DNA of 64,000 nucleotides from Anaerolineales bacterium. GTDB taxonomy: Bacteria > Chloroflexota > Anaerolineae > 4572-78 > J111. The notes beneath the pieces were generated by a model. It worked only from the letters and a program-made list of their open reading frames with translations, was not told the DNA's origin and did not search any database. Both the position numbers and the translations under genes were made by a program. The DNA is taken from NCBI GenBank assembly GCA_015075185.1, contig JABTUW010000001.1, positions 1,922,001 to 1,986,000 on the forward strand, written 5' to 3'. Below are positions 9,080-17,161 of this stretch, one piece after another; within the stretch, counting starts at the first letter, position 1; the number at the start of each line of letters is the position of its first letter.

Positions 9080-10171
9080 TTACCCTTTGACCGAACCCGC
9101 CATCAAACCGCGCACAAAGAAGCGCTGCAACGCGAAGAAGACAACCAATGGCAAAATCATGGTCACAAAGGCGCCGGCGGTGAGCAGATGCCAATCGTTG
9201 CCAAAGGTCCCGGTTAAATCGGCCAGACGCTGGGTGACGACTTTGAAATTGGGATCAGCCCCGAGAAAGACCAGGGCCACCAGAAAATCATTCCAGACCC
9301 ACAGGAACTGGAAGATGGCAAAGGAGGCCAGGGCCGGCACCGACAACGGTAACACCAGCCGGGTAAAGACGGTGAAATGAGAGGCGCCGTCAATAAAGGC
9401 CGATTCCATCATTTCTCGCGGCAGGGTGCGGATGTAGTTGAAAAGCAGATACGTGGCCAGGGGCAGGCCAAAGCCGGTGTGGGCCAGCCAGATAGCCAGG
9501 AAGGTGCCATTGAGACCCAACGTATTGTAGTCGCGCAAAATGGGAACCAGGGCAATTTGCAGCGGGACGACCAACAACCCGACCACCAGAATGAACATCA
9601 ACCGCCGGCCCGGGAACTGCATCCAGGCGAAGGCATAGGCCCCAAAGGCAGCGATCAGAATCGGGATGACCGTTGAAGGAATGGATACAGCTACGCTGTT
9701 CAGAAAAGCCTGCGACATATCCTGGCCCGGAACTGTCTCCGTGGTGCCGTCTGCTCTCTGTATTTCAGTACCCTGGCCGAGCAAAACCTGTTTGTAGTTG
9801 TCCAGCGTGAAATTCCAGTTGACGGCCCATTGTTGCTCCTGCACCTCGATTTTGCCCAGGCGCCGGTTGCCGACCCAGGTGAGGCGCTTATCCCCCGACA
9901 CGATTCCTCTACGGAACTCTTCAAATGTCCCCTGGACGCCTTCTACTTCCATCACCCCCTGGGAGTCGAGACCCAGCTCCCTGGGATCCAGCGTGGTCGT
10001 TGACACCCATTCACGGTGGGGGAAAATGGTCCACCAGCCAGAGGTCTGGATGTCAAAACGATCGCGAAATGATGAGATGAGTAGCCCCAGGGTTGGAATG
10101 CTCCAGATGATGATGATCAGTATGAGCACTCCATTGACCAACAAAAGATTGTTTCTTGTTTGCTTGGCCAT
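9080..10171 (-). CDS. Sugar ABC transporter permease (MalG-like)
   Basis: Inner-membrane subunit of a carbohydrate importer, 363 residues. The first membrane segment is at ~8-32, an unusually long extracytoplasmic loop (~35-150) follows, then five more segments. The EAA loop contacting the ATPase is EMMESAFIDGASHFTVFTRLVLP (positions ~250-272; key residues E, G and the terminal LP). Only one base separates the stop codon of the upstream permease from this ATG, and SD AGGAGGGA lies inside that gene's end. The ATPase (MalK/MsmK-like) gene is not in the window, as is common when one ATPase serves many importers. Confidence 0.92.
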   Translation of the reverse strand: MAKQTRNNLLLVNGVLILIIIIWSIPTLGLLISSFRDRFDIQTSGWWTIFPHREWVSTTTLDPRELGLDSQGVMEVEGVQGTFEEFRRGIVSGDKRLTWVGNRRLGKIEVQEQQWAVNWNFTLDNYKQVLLGQGTEIQRADGTTETVPGQDMSQAFLNSVAVSIPSTVIPILIAAFGAYAFAWMQFPGRRLMFILVVGLLVVPLQIALVPILRDYNTLGLNGTFLAIWLAHTGFGLPLATYLLFNYIRTLPREMMESAFIDGASHFTVFTRLVLPLSVPALASFAIFQFLWVWNDFLVALVFLGADPNFKVVTQRLADLTGTFGNDWHLLTAGAFVTMILPLVVFFALQRFFVRGLMAGSVKG

Positions 10172-10172
10172 G

Positions 10173-11354
10173 TTAAAATCCCTCCTGATCCCTGAACTGC
10201 TTTAGATTGTAGATCAACACCGGGATAACGGTGAGGAGCAGAATAATGGCGATGGCTGAGCCATAGCCTGAATTCCGGGCCGTGAATGACTGGCGGTAAA
10301 ACTGGGTGGCAATGACGTGGGTGCCAAACTGCCCGCCAGTCATTACCCAGACGATGTCAAATATCTTGAGTGTGAAAATGACAATCGTCGTCCAGACCGT
10401 GATGATCGTGCCCATAATGGAGGGGATCATAATGCCAAAGAAAATCTGGAACTCGTTAGCCCCATCCACCCGGCCCGCTTCCAGGATCTCCTCCGGGACG
10501 CCTTTCAAGGCTGCTGAGAACAGCACCATGGCGTAGCCCGCTTGTAACCAGATCACGATGAGGATCAGGAACAGGTTATTCCAGGGAGCAATGGCGACCC
10601 ACTTGTCCCAGGGATGAGGGTCTCCTCCGAAGGCTACGACTAGAGCGTTCATCACCCCGATTTGAGACGCATCGGCCGGCCGTACTTCGTACATGAAATT
10701 CCAGATTACACCGGCGCCCACAAATGAGATGGCCATCGGTAGAAAGATCAGCGATTTGGAAACCCGCTCAAATTTACTGCGATCGGCCAGCACGGCGACC
10801 AGTAAACCGGCGATGACCGTAAAAGTGCTGCCAAAGATAATCCACATCACGTTATTGCGAATAGCTTCTTGCAAAAGGCGCTCGGTGAAGACAGCCACGT
10901 AATTGGCGAAACCGACAAACGCATTACTCTGCATGGCCGCGGGCCAGGTCCAGGGGAAAAAAACATTGAAGTCTTCTGGAAACCCGTCCCGGCCGAACAG
11001 GCTGAGCCAAAAGGAGCGATAAACCGGCAGGGCCAGATACCACGTAAGAATGGCCATCGCCGGGCCGACAAAAACAAAGGGCTGCAGCCGTCTCGTCCAC
11101 TCATCGGGCAGTCGTTCGACCATCCCGTTGAACACCCAGTAAAGCAGGGCCACTCCCCCTACACCCCAAATAATGGCTACTATTGTAATGACCCACTTGG
11201 GCGCATTGCTATCCCTTAAAAAGAGAAACCCATAGTAGAGAGCCGCGAAAGCGAGCAAGGGAATGATAACAGCCAGTAACACGCGACCAAGCCAGGCTGC
11301 CAACTTGGTACCTATACTAATGTTACGTTCCTCAACCATTTCAAGCTGTGCCAT
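10173..11354 (-). CDS. Sugar ABC transporter permease (MalF-like)
   Basis: Partner permease, 393 residues with about eight membrane segments. The extra N-terminal pair (~18-75) is typical of longer MalF proteins. The EAA loop is EEILEAGRVDGANEFQIFF-like near residue 290. SD AAGGAG lies 7 nt before the ATG. It is preceded by a 14-bp hairpin separating it from the binding-protein gene and followed directly by the MalG-like gene. Confidence 0.92.
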   Translation of the reverse strand: MAQLEMVEERNISIGTKLAAWLGRVLLAVIIPLLAFAALYYGFLFLRDSNAPKWVITIVAIIWGVGGVALLYWVFNGMVERLPDEWTRRLQPFVFVGPAMAILTWYLALPVYRSFWLSLFGRDGFPEDFNVFFPWTWPAAMQSNAFVGFANYVAVFTERLLQEAIRNNVMWIIFGSTFTVIAGLLVAVLADRSKFERVSKSLIFLPMAISFVGAGVIWNFMYEVRPADASQIGVMNALVVAFGGDPHPWDKWVAIAPWNNLFLILIVIWLQAGYAMVLFSAALKGVPEEILEAGRVDGANEFQIFFGIMIPSIMGTIITVWTTIVIFTLKIFDIVWVMTGGQFGTHVIATQFYRQSFTARNSGYGSAIAIILLLTVIPVLIYNLKQFRDQEGF

Positions 11355-11375
11355 GAGTCAACTCCTTCTTGATTG

Positions 11376-11412
11376 AAACACTGCCAGCCTTGTTACCTGG
11401 CTGGCAGTGTTT
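11376..11412 (-). promoter_or_regulatory. Intra-operon stem-loop after the binding-protein gene
   Basis: A perfect 14-bp stem, AAACACTGCCAGCC (11376-11389) and its complement (11399-11412), with a 9-nt loop. It lies between the solute-binding protein and permease genes. In sugar importers such stems commonly leave the binding protein more highly expressed than the permeases, by partial termination or 3'-end protection. That role is inferred here. Confidence 0.75.
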
Positions 11413-11428
11413 CTACTAATAATCGCCG

Positions 11429-12937
11429 TTACTTCGGCCAGGAGGCGTCGATTTCGGAAGTGACGGTATCGAGGTCGGATTGGCCGCTGACATAGTCGGT
11501 GATGCCGGTCCAGAAGGAGCCAGCGCCGACTTCGCCGGGCATCATATCGGAGCCGTCAAAGCGGAAGCTGGTGGCCTCAAGAACCAACTCGGCAATGCCG
11601 CGTTCCAACTCCACCCCGTACATTTCAGGGGTAGCGGTCTGATGGGCCGCCAATGCGCCGCCGTTCTGCAACCAACCGCCCGCGGACTGGGGTGTGGTGA
11701 AGTACTCCATCAGCGCCCGCACTTCGGGCCGGTCGTTGAACATAGCCATGATGTCGCCAGCCACCAGGAAGGGCTTGCCATACTGCTCGTCCACAGGGGG
11801 CAGGTAGAAGAAGTCATAATCCACTCCGGCCTCAGCCCCTTCGGGGAAGAAACCGGTGATGAAGTTGCCCTGCTTGTGCAGCCAGCACTTGGGCGGGTCC
11901 TCGAACATCGGCGCAGGCGCGTCGCCAAAGAAGGTCGAGACGATGCCGTCGGTGCCGCCGAAGACGTAGTCAGGATTGAGCCAGATCTCACTCCAGGTTT
12001 CGATGGCCTTCTTGACTTCGGGTGAGGAGAACTTGAGTTCGCCGCGGACCCACTTGTCGTAGTTCTCCAGGGAGGTGGTGCGCAGCATCATCTCCTCGGT
12101 CCAGTCGGTGGCTGGCCAGCCGGTGGCCGCCTGGGACTCAATGCCGATGCACCAGGCGGTGTCGCCGTCGTCGGCTATGGTCTGGGTCAGAGCCATCAAC
12201 TCCTCCCAGGTTTGGGGAATTTCGTAACCCGCCGCCTCAAAGTCGTCCTTGGGATACCAGACCAGGCTCTTGCCGTTGAAGCGATGCCAGACACCGGCCG
12301 TCTGCCCTTCGATCTGGCCCATATCCAGCCAGCTCTGGTTGTACTGCTGCGCCAACCACTCCTCGCTCATCCAGGTGGTCGGGTCCACGATCTTGCCCTG
12401 GCGGACAAAGTTGGCCAGCAAGCCCGGCTGCGGAAAGTCGGCAATGTCGGGCGCGTCACCGGCATCCACGGCGATGGAGACCCGGCCTTCAAACTCCTTG
12501 TCACCGATGTAGTTGACGGTGATGCCGGTCGCTTCTTCAAAGGCTTTCATCGACTCGGCGAAAAACAGGTCGTCCGGGTTGGTGAAAGGTCCATCTACCG
12601 TGACCGTGGTCCCTGAGTACTCGCCGGCCAGCGCTTTCTCCAGTTCTCCCCCCGGCATGGCCGTCAACGCTCCTGCCGCTGCCGGGGCTTCTCCCATCGC
12701 TTCTTCCGTCGCCGCTGGAGCTTCCGTAGCGGCTGCTTCTTCTGTCACCGCTGGAGCTTCTGTAGCTGCCGGGGCGGCTGCTTCTTCAGTTGCTGCCGGA
12801 GCCGGAGCGGCCGGCTCTTCGGTAGCGGCTGGCTTTTCAGCCGCTGGCTCAGCAGGGGGAGTGGGTGTACCGGCACAGGCAGCGACTAAGGTCATTACGA
12901 CCAACAAAGTTAGCCAGAACCATAAGTTCTTTTTCAT
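11429..12937 (-). CDS. Carbohydrate ABC transporter substrate-binding lipoprotein
   Basis: A 502-residue family 1 solute-binding protein. A lipoprotein signal ends in the lipobox LVAAC, with Cys21 anchored. Residues ~23-90 form a low-complexity linker of Ala, Pro, Thr and Glu, probably a spacer across the wall. The binding domain follows, with GDAPDIADFPQPG and a TWEELMALTQTIADDG segment typical of maltose/alpha-glucoside binders. SD AAAGGAGG is strong. It is first in the transporter operon and close to two LacI genes. The island context points to maltose, trehalose or another alpha-glucoside as ligand, but this is inference. Confidence 0.92.
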   Translation of the reverse strand: MKKNLWFWLTLLVVMTLVAACAGTPTPPAEPAAEKPAATEEPAAPAPAATEEAAAPAATEAPAVTEEAAATEAPAATEEAMGEAPAAAGALTAMPGGELEKALAGEYSGTTVTVDGPFTNPDDLFFAESMKAFEEATGITVNYIGDKEFEGRVSIAVDAGDAPDIADFPQPGLLANFVRQGKIVDPTTWMSEEWLAQQYNQSWLDMGQIEGQTAGVWHRFNGKSLVWYPKDDFEAAGYEIPQTWEELMALTQTIADDGDTAWCIGIESQAATGWPATDWTEEMMLRTTSLENYDKWVRGELKFSSPEVKKAIETWSEIWLNPDYVFGGTDGIVSTFFGDAPAPMFEDPPKCWLHKQGNFITGFFPEGAEAGVDYDFFYLPPVDEQYGKPFLVAGDIMAMFNDRPEVRALMEYFTTPQSAGGWLQNGGALAAHQTATPEMYGVELERGIAELVLEATSFRFDGSDMMPGEVGAGSFWTGITDYVSGQSDLDTVTSEIDASWPK

Positions 12938-13061
12938 GGTTTTGTCTTTCCTCCTTTAAGAAAGTAAAAAAAATTTGATAAACATAAAAATCTGAACGAC
13001 AAATCTGAAGATGAGGTTTTTGTTACCACCTCCTTTCAAATGCCGAAAGTCTTCGACAAGT

Positions 13062-14114
13062 CTACTTATAGGTAACGGAAGACGGAAGACGCCCTACGGT
13101 ATGCTTTTCAATCTCCTGTGGAGGCGCAGTTGTCTGGCGAATAACGAGTTCAGTCGGCAGTTGAAGTTGGGTCGGGGAGGTGTCCTTGTTTTCAATGACG
13201 TCGAGCAGCAGTTCCACACCTTGCACACCTGACTGGAAGAGGTGTTGTCTCATCGTGGTCAACTGAGCAAAATGGGCAAGTTCAATATCGTCGTAACCTA
13301 TCACCGATAAATCACGCGGCACGTTTAAGTTTAGCTCACGAGCTGCGTCTAAAACGCCGAGAGCAAATTCATCACTATAAGCAAAAATGGCCGTGGGACG
13401 GTCGGGCAAGTTTAGTAATTCAAGCCCCATACAGCGCCCATTAGCCCGGCTGTGTTCATTCTGGCGGAGATATTCGGGCCGGACCGGTAACCCGGCCAGC
13501 TCGTGGGCTTGACAATAGCCTAAATAGCGGTTACGGCTGAAGGCGCCAAAAGGATCATCCAGGTAATCGCTGATGTAACCAACTTTTTGATGGCCGAGGC
13601 TGATCAGATGTTCAACAGCGGTCTGGGCGGCAGCTACATCATTTACCCATATGGAGGATAGGGCAGGATGAGCCGTTTCAACTAAAACGGTGGGGATCTT
13701 TTCCTGGGAGATGCGGCGCACGTCGTCTTCGCTGAGGTTCATCGAGAAGATCAATAAACCATCAACCCGGCCCCGCCGAGGGACAGTTTGCAAAACTTTG
13801 TTACGTTGGGCGACTGTTTCGATAGTAAAGAGGCTAATATCGTAGTCACTGCTGGCAATCACCGACATGACGCCGCGCAGTCGTTCTACCTGGGAGGAAC
13901 CGGTGAAGAAGGGAATAAGAATGCCAAGGGTGTGGGTTTTACCCATTGACAGCCGCCGCCCGCTGGGGTTAGGGACAAAATCTAACTCGGCAACGGCTGT
14001 TAAAACCTTTTGCCGGGTCGCTTCATTAACCGGGCGACTATTATTGATGACGCTAGAAACTGTGCCGATACCAACGCCCGCGCGTTTGGCTACATCGTGA
14101 ATCGTCGTTGGCAC
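13062..14114 (-). CDS. LacI family transcriptional regulator
   Basis: Sugar-responsive repressor, 350 residues. The N-terminal helix-turn-helix is TIHDVAKRAGVGIGTVSSVI (residues 3-22), followed by the hinge helix (NPSGRRLSMGKT) and a periplasmic-binding-protein-like ligand domain. GTG at 14114 is chosen because SD AGAGG lies 8 nt upstream and the HTH begins at once. The last ~12 residues are encoded by a small heptamer repeat (ACGGAAG twice), so the true C-terminus has been extended by repeat DNA. The gene has a perfect promoter with two operator-like palindromes just downstream, suggesting autoregulation. It sits 124 bp before the ABC operon. Confidence 0.92.
   Translation of the reverse strand: MPTTIHDVAKRAGVGIGTVSSVINNSRPVNEATRQKVLTAVAELDFVPNPSGRRLSMGKTHTLGILIPFFTGSSQVERLRGVMSVIASSDYDISLFTIETVAQRNKVLQTVPRRGRVDGLLIFSMNLSEDDVRRISQEKIPTVLVETAHPALSSIWVNDVAAAQTAVEHLISLGHQKVGYISDYLDDPFGAFSRNRYLGYCQAHELAGLPVRPEYLRQNEHSRANGRCMGLELLNLPDRPTAIFAYSDEFALGVLDAARELNLNVPRDLSVIGYDDIELAHFAQLTTMRQHLFQSGVQGVELLLDVIENKDTSPTQLQLPTELVIRQTTAPPQEIEKHTVGRLPSSVTYK
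13073..13100. repeat. Short heptamer tract at the 3' end of a lacI gene
   Basis: ACGGAAG, ACGGAAG, ACGCCCT and ACGGTAT in phase. It encodes part of the repressor C-terminus. Confidence 0.6.
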
Positions 14115-14157
14115 AAGCTAAACCTCTTTGTCTTAGAAAAAACCGCCATTGTTTTTC

Positions 14158-14182
14158 GGAAACGTTTCCCGGAAGCGTTTCC
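14158..14182. promoter_or_regulatory. Tandem LacI-type operators
   Basis: GGAAACGTTTCC (14158-14169, perfect palindrome) and GGAAGCGTTTCC (14171-14182). Both have the central CG of LacI/GalR-family operators and lie just after the -10 box of the promoter at 14183-14211, so bound repressor would block initiation. Confidence 0.8.
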
Positions 14183-14211
14183 ATTATACCACGGTACTAT
14201 TGCTTTGTCAA
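14183..14211 (-). promoter_or_regulatory. Consensus promoter of the first lacI gene
   Basis: Minus-strand TTGACA (14206-14211), a 17-bp spacer and TATAAT (14183-14188): a perfect sigma-70 promoter. Confidence 0.9.
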
Positions 14212-14247
14212 GAGTTTTGGAAAAACCTGCCTTCAAATTCAGTTATG

Positions 14248-15306
14248 CTAGTTTTGTGCCTTACCCTGGCGGAGCAAACCTGCTCCGCATGACTGCCTCA
14301 CTATCAGTTCGGCTGATAAAAAGGCCTGCTGTTCAACTAACTTTTTGCCTTCAATCAGGTCAATTAGCATCTCCCCGCCCCGTCGTCCCTGTTCAACGGC
14401 CGACAGGCGAATGGTGGTTAAAGCGGGAGCAACGAAACGGGCCATGGGTACATCGTCGAAACCGACGATTGCCATATCTTCTGGAATGGACAAATGAGAA
14501 TCGCGGATCGCCGCCATCGCGCCAAAAGCGACGACATCACTGGCTACAAACACGGCCGTGGGTCTGAGCTTGACGGCTAACAGAGTTTGCATGGCCCGGT
14601 AACCACTCTCCATATCAAAATCGCCATACTGGATCAGGTCTTCCTCTTCGTCTAGACGCGCCTGGAGCAAAGCCTGGCGATAACCAAGCAAGCGGTCGGC
14701 GGCGCTGGTGTATGGCAGCGGTCCGTTCGTGATGCAGGCAATCCGCTGGTGGCCCAACTTCACCAGATGAGTCACTGCCTGCTGGGCGGCGGCTTGGTTG
14801 TCCACGTCAACAAAACAAACCGGGGCACCACTGAGCCGGCCCAGCAATACGGTCGGGAAGCCGTCCGCAATCAGGGCGGACAACTGCATATCGTCAGAAC
14901 GTGGGCCGGAAAGTAAAATTCCATCAATGCGGTTAGAGCGTACCAGGTGAGTGTAGGCATCAGGCTGGCTAACATCTTCAACCGACTCGAGCAGAACCCG
15001 AAAGCCTCGTTCATGGCCGGCTTTGCTCAGGCCATAAATTACTTGATGGATGTAGGCATCGATCATGAGGTGATTGGCAGGCTGGCAGATGATCAGGCCG
15101 AGGATATGGGTGCGCCCGCTGGCCAGGGAACGGGCCGCCGCATCGGGGACATAAGCGAGGTCACGCGCAGCCTGCAAAACCCGTTGGCGAGTTTCTTCGC
15201 TGATCTGCGCGCGCTCTACTTCGTTGAGGACAAAGGAAACGGTGGTACGCGAAACACCCGCGCGTTTGGCTACTTCATGGCTGGTAATTCGACGTTTAGA
15301 CGGCAT
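14248..15306 (-). CDS. LacI family transcriptional regulator
   Basis: A second LacI-type repressor, 352 residues. The HTH is TSHEVAKRAGVSRTTVSFVL (residues 8-27), then hinge motif AARSLASGRT and a ligand domain ending near LIVRQSCG. It is related to, but clearly different from, the neighbouring LacI protein. Its operators (TAACACGTGTTA type) also differ, so the two probably answer different signals. The ATG follows GGGATAGG, a modest SD. The island placement suggests control of glucan or disaccharide genes. Confidence 0.92.
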   Translation of the reverse strand: MPSKRRITSHEVAKRAGVSRTTVSFVLNEVERAQISEETRQRVLQAARDLAYVPDAAARSLASGRTHILGLIICQPANHLMIDAYIHQVIYGLSKAGHERGFRVLLESVEDVSQPDAYTHLVRSNRIDGILLSGPRSDDMQLSALIADGFPTVLLGRLSGAPVCFVDVDNQAAAQQAVTHLVKLGHQRIACITNGPLPYTSAADRLLGYRQALLQARLDEEEDLIQYGDFDMESGYRAMQTLLAVKLRPTAVFVASDVVAFGAMAAIRDSHLSIPEDMAIVGFDDVPMARFVAPALTTIRLSAVEQGRRGGEMLIDLIEGKKLVEQQAFLSAELIVRQSCGAGLLRQGKAQN

Positions 15307-15336
15307 GGCCTATCCCGTTTCAACCCTGAAACAAGA

Positions 15337-15362
15337 CTAACACGTGTTAGTAACACGTGTTA
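15337..15362. promoter_or_regulatory. Tandem palindromic operators of the second lacI gene
   Basis: CTAACACGTGTTAG (15337-15350, perfect) followed directly by TAACACGTGTTA (15351-15362). They lie just downstream of the -10 box of the lacI promoter, as expected for autorepression. Confidence 0.8.
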
Positions 15363-15365
15363 AGG

Positions 15366-15394
15366 AGTATAGGCGCGCTTAGCCCTTTTGTCAA
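15366..15394 (-). promoter_or_regulatory. Promoter of the second lacI gene
   Basis: Minus-strand TTGACA (15389-15394), 17-bp spacer, TATACT (15366-15371). Confidence 0.88.
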
Positions 15395-15481
15395 GAATCC
15401 TTATTTTTCCCAAAAAATTAGCGACCGGTTTACTCCTCAGCTTCTCGCAGCCAACGTAGGGATTCCGTATAGTAGAAAAGG

Positions 15482-15510
15482 TTGACAACTGTTGTTGACC
15501 GGATTATACT
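15482..15510 (+). promoter_or_regulatory. Promoter of a leader or small RNA before the SWIM gene
   Basis: TTGACA (15482-15487), 17-bp spacer, TATACT (15505-15510), about 175 bp before the next start codon. Confidence 0.85.
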
Positions 15511-15516
15511 CATGCT

Positions 15517-15650
15517 TAAATATCAATTAGCGTTGCCAAAGCTGGTAGCTAGGAGACAGACCAATTATGAGTGTAATTCGTCTCTCCCAACTAAACATTC
15601 CACAGCAAAAAACACCTTAGTGCCGCAGGGCGCAGGTGTTTTTTGCTTTA
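15517..15650 (+). ncRNA. Candidate structured leader or small RNA
   Basis: A transcript from the promoter at 15482 would start near 15517. It would pass a hairpin (15552-15587; GGAGA...TCTCC enclosing AATTA...TAATT) and meet a terminator with a perfect 13-bp stem (GCAAAAAACACCT at 15605-15617, complement at 15634-15646). The SWIM-domain gene starts only ~38 bp later. The stretch is therefore either an independent ~130-nt RNA or an attenuator leader. I see no conserved riboswitch class in it. Apart from this and the lacI promoter, 15307-15684 holds nothing recognisable. Confidence 0.5.
15605..15646 (+). terminator. Intrinsic terminator upstream of the SWIM gene
   Basis: A perfect 13-bp A/T-flanked stem with GC pairs (CACC/GGTG) and an inner GTGCC/GGCGC extension. 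Six Ts fall in the 3' arm. Confidence 0.75.
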
Positions 15651-15684
15651 AATAATAAATACCAATACATAGGAGGTTAGTTTT

Positions 15685-15939
15685 ATGGACTCGGCGATGA
15701 TTGGAAAAATTGAAAAAGCTATATTATATGCGCAGGAACCGGAGCGTGTTACCTTTGAGGAATTCAAGGTAACCTTTAATGGTGATCATAAGCAGCATAA
15801 AATCAGTTACGAGGGTGGACATTGGCGGTGTGATTGCAGCTTTTTTCAAACTCGCGGGGTTTGTTCTCATGTCATGACGCTGGAGCGTTTGCTCATTGGC
15901 TCGGTCAAGCCGGCTGAAGCGGTACCGATGCCAGCTTAA
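15685..15939 (+). CDS. SWIM zinc-finger protein
   Basis: An 84-residue protein carrying a SWIM motif: Cys-Asp-Cys at ~50-52, then Cys60-Ser-His62 after a seven-residue gap (CDCSFFQTRGVCSH). SWIM domains bind zinc and usually mediate nucleic-acid or protein contacts. Nothing else is present beyond a short N-terminal region, so it is a stand-alone module. SD AGGAGG precedes the ATG. It is followed by a strong terminator and preceded by a promoter and internal terminator, so it is a single-gene unit with possible attenuation. Function unknown. Confidence 0.88.
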   Translation: MDSAMIGKIEKAILYAQEPERVTFEEFKVTFNGDHKQHKISYEGGHWRCDCSFFQTRGVCSHVMTLERLLIGSVKPAEAVPMPA

Positions 15940-15958
15940 AATTCAATAAGATTTTCCT

Positions 15959-15989
15959 AAAAGCCGCTGCTTCTGGCAGCGGCTTTTTT
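15959..15989 (+). terminator. Terminator of the SWIM gene
   Basis: Stem AAAAGCCGCTGC / GCAGCGGCTTTT with a five-base loop, followed by further Ts. Confidence 0.92.
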
Positions 15990-16026
15990 ATCTCTATCAT
16001 CCTGGTTGACCTGTAACCTGTTTATT

Positions 16027-16055
16027 TTGTCCGAATCCCTGGCCGATGGTACAAT
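16027..16055 (+). promoter_or_regulatory. Promoter for a probably leaderless flippase-like gene
   Basis: TTGTCC (16027-16032), 17-bp spacer, TACAAT (16050-16055). Seven bases separate the -10 box from the ATG at 16063. Confidence 0.6.
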
Positions 16056-16062
16056 GTCATTT

Positions 16063-17142
16063 ATGCTGAAGAACTGGAAGTTCTGGGTGGGCGCCGGTGT
16101 GAGCGCCTTTTTTGTTATGCTGGCTTTGCGGGGCCTGGATTTAGGGCAGGTATGGAGAGATATCCAGGAAGCAAATTATTGGTGGCTGCTGCCAGGGGTG
16201 ATGGTCTATTTTGTTGGCGTTTGGGCGCGTACCTGGCGCTGGCATTATTTGCTGCGCCCGATTAAACCCATTCCCTTAAAGGCGATGTGGCCGGTTGTAG
16301 TCATTGGCTACATGGGCAACAATGTCTATCCCTTCCGGGCGGGTGAGGTCATTCGCGCCTATGTTTTGAAAAAAAAGGAAGGCGTGAGCATAAGCGCCAG
16401 TATTGCAACTATCCTGGTCGAGCGCATTTTTGATGGCCTAGTGATGCTGCTGTTTGTGTTTGTGGCCCTGCCCATTGCGCCGGGATTACCTGGCTGGCTG
16501 CGAGAAATTGTTATTTTTGCCAGCCTAGCTTTTCTGGGAGCATTAATTCTCTTTTTTGGCATGGCCGCTCTGCCCGAAACGAGTCGCAACCTTTATCACT
16601 GGGCCATTAGTCGCTTTGTGCCCGTTGCCCTCCAGCCAAAAATAGTGACTCTGGCCGACCGTTTTATGGAAGGATTGAGCAGCCTTACCCGCCTTCAAGA
16701 TGTATTAATGATCTTTTTCACCTCGGTGATTATCTGGCTACTGGAGACGCTAAAATATTGGTTTGTCATGCACGCTTTCAATTTTTCGGTTAGCTTTTTT
16801 GCCTTAATGTTAATGAATGGGGTGGTCAATTTGGCTACAACTTTACCCTCGGCCCCCGGCTATATCGGCACCTTTGACGGTCCTGGCATCGAGGTTTTGA
16901 AAGTGTTTGGAGTTAATCCGACCGTGGCCGCGGCATATACGCTGGTGCTACACGCCGCCCTGTGGCTACCTATAACCCTCCTTGGCTTTTGGTATATGGC
17001 CAAAGAAAGCCTTGGTTGGGGCGATTTTGATAAAGCTGTCGAAGAGTCCCGCCACGAAGCGGAGGATTCCAAAACCTTGCCGAAAACAAATTCACCTAAC
17101 TTATCTACCGAAGGCAAGTCCCCTTCCTTAAGAAGAGGGTGA
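16063..17142 (+). CDS. Flippase-like integral membrane protein (UPF0104 / LPG synthase TM-region family)
   Basis: A 359-residue protein with eight or so membrane segments, of the family containing the membrane half of lysylphosphatidylglycerol synthases (AglD/MprF-type). Conserved motifs include YMGNNVYPFRAGEVIRA (~residues 85-101), the ATILVERIFDG segment (~115-125) and PSAPGYIGTFDG near residue 266. Members probably move or modify lipid-linked sugars or lipids. ATG 16063 is preferred; 16054 and a TTG at 16006 are in frame, but no SD is present and a -10 box ends 7 nt upstream of 16063. The last ~25 residues are polar and may be repeat-derived. An FAD oxidoreductase gene follows after 19 bp. 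Confidence 0.82.
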   Translation: MLKNWKFWVGAGVSAFFVMLALRGLDLGQVWRDIQEANYWWLLPGVMVYFVGVWARTWRWHYLLRPIKPIPLKAMWPVVVIGYMGNNVYPFRAGEVIRAYVLKKKEGVSISASIATILVERIFDGLVMLLFVFVALPIAPGLPGWLREIVIFASLAFLGALILFFGMAALPETSRNLYHWAISRFVPVALQPKIVTLADRFMEGLSSLTRLQDVLMIFFTSVIIWLLETLKYWFVMHAFNFSVSFFALMLMNGVVNLATTLPSAPGYIGTFDGPGIEVLKVFGVNPTVAAAYTLVLHAALWLPITLLGFWYMAKESLGWGDFDKAVEESRHEAEDSKTLPKTNSPNLSTEGKSPSLRRG

Positions 17143-17161
17143 TCATTATCCAGGGGAGTTC

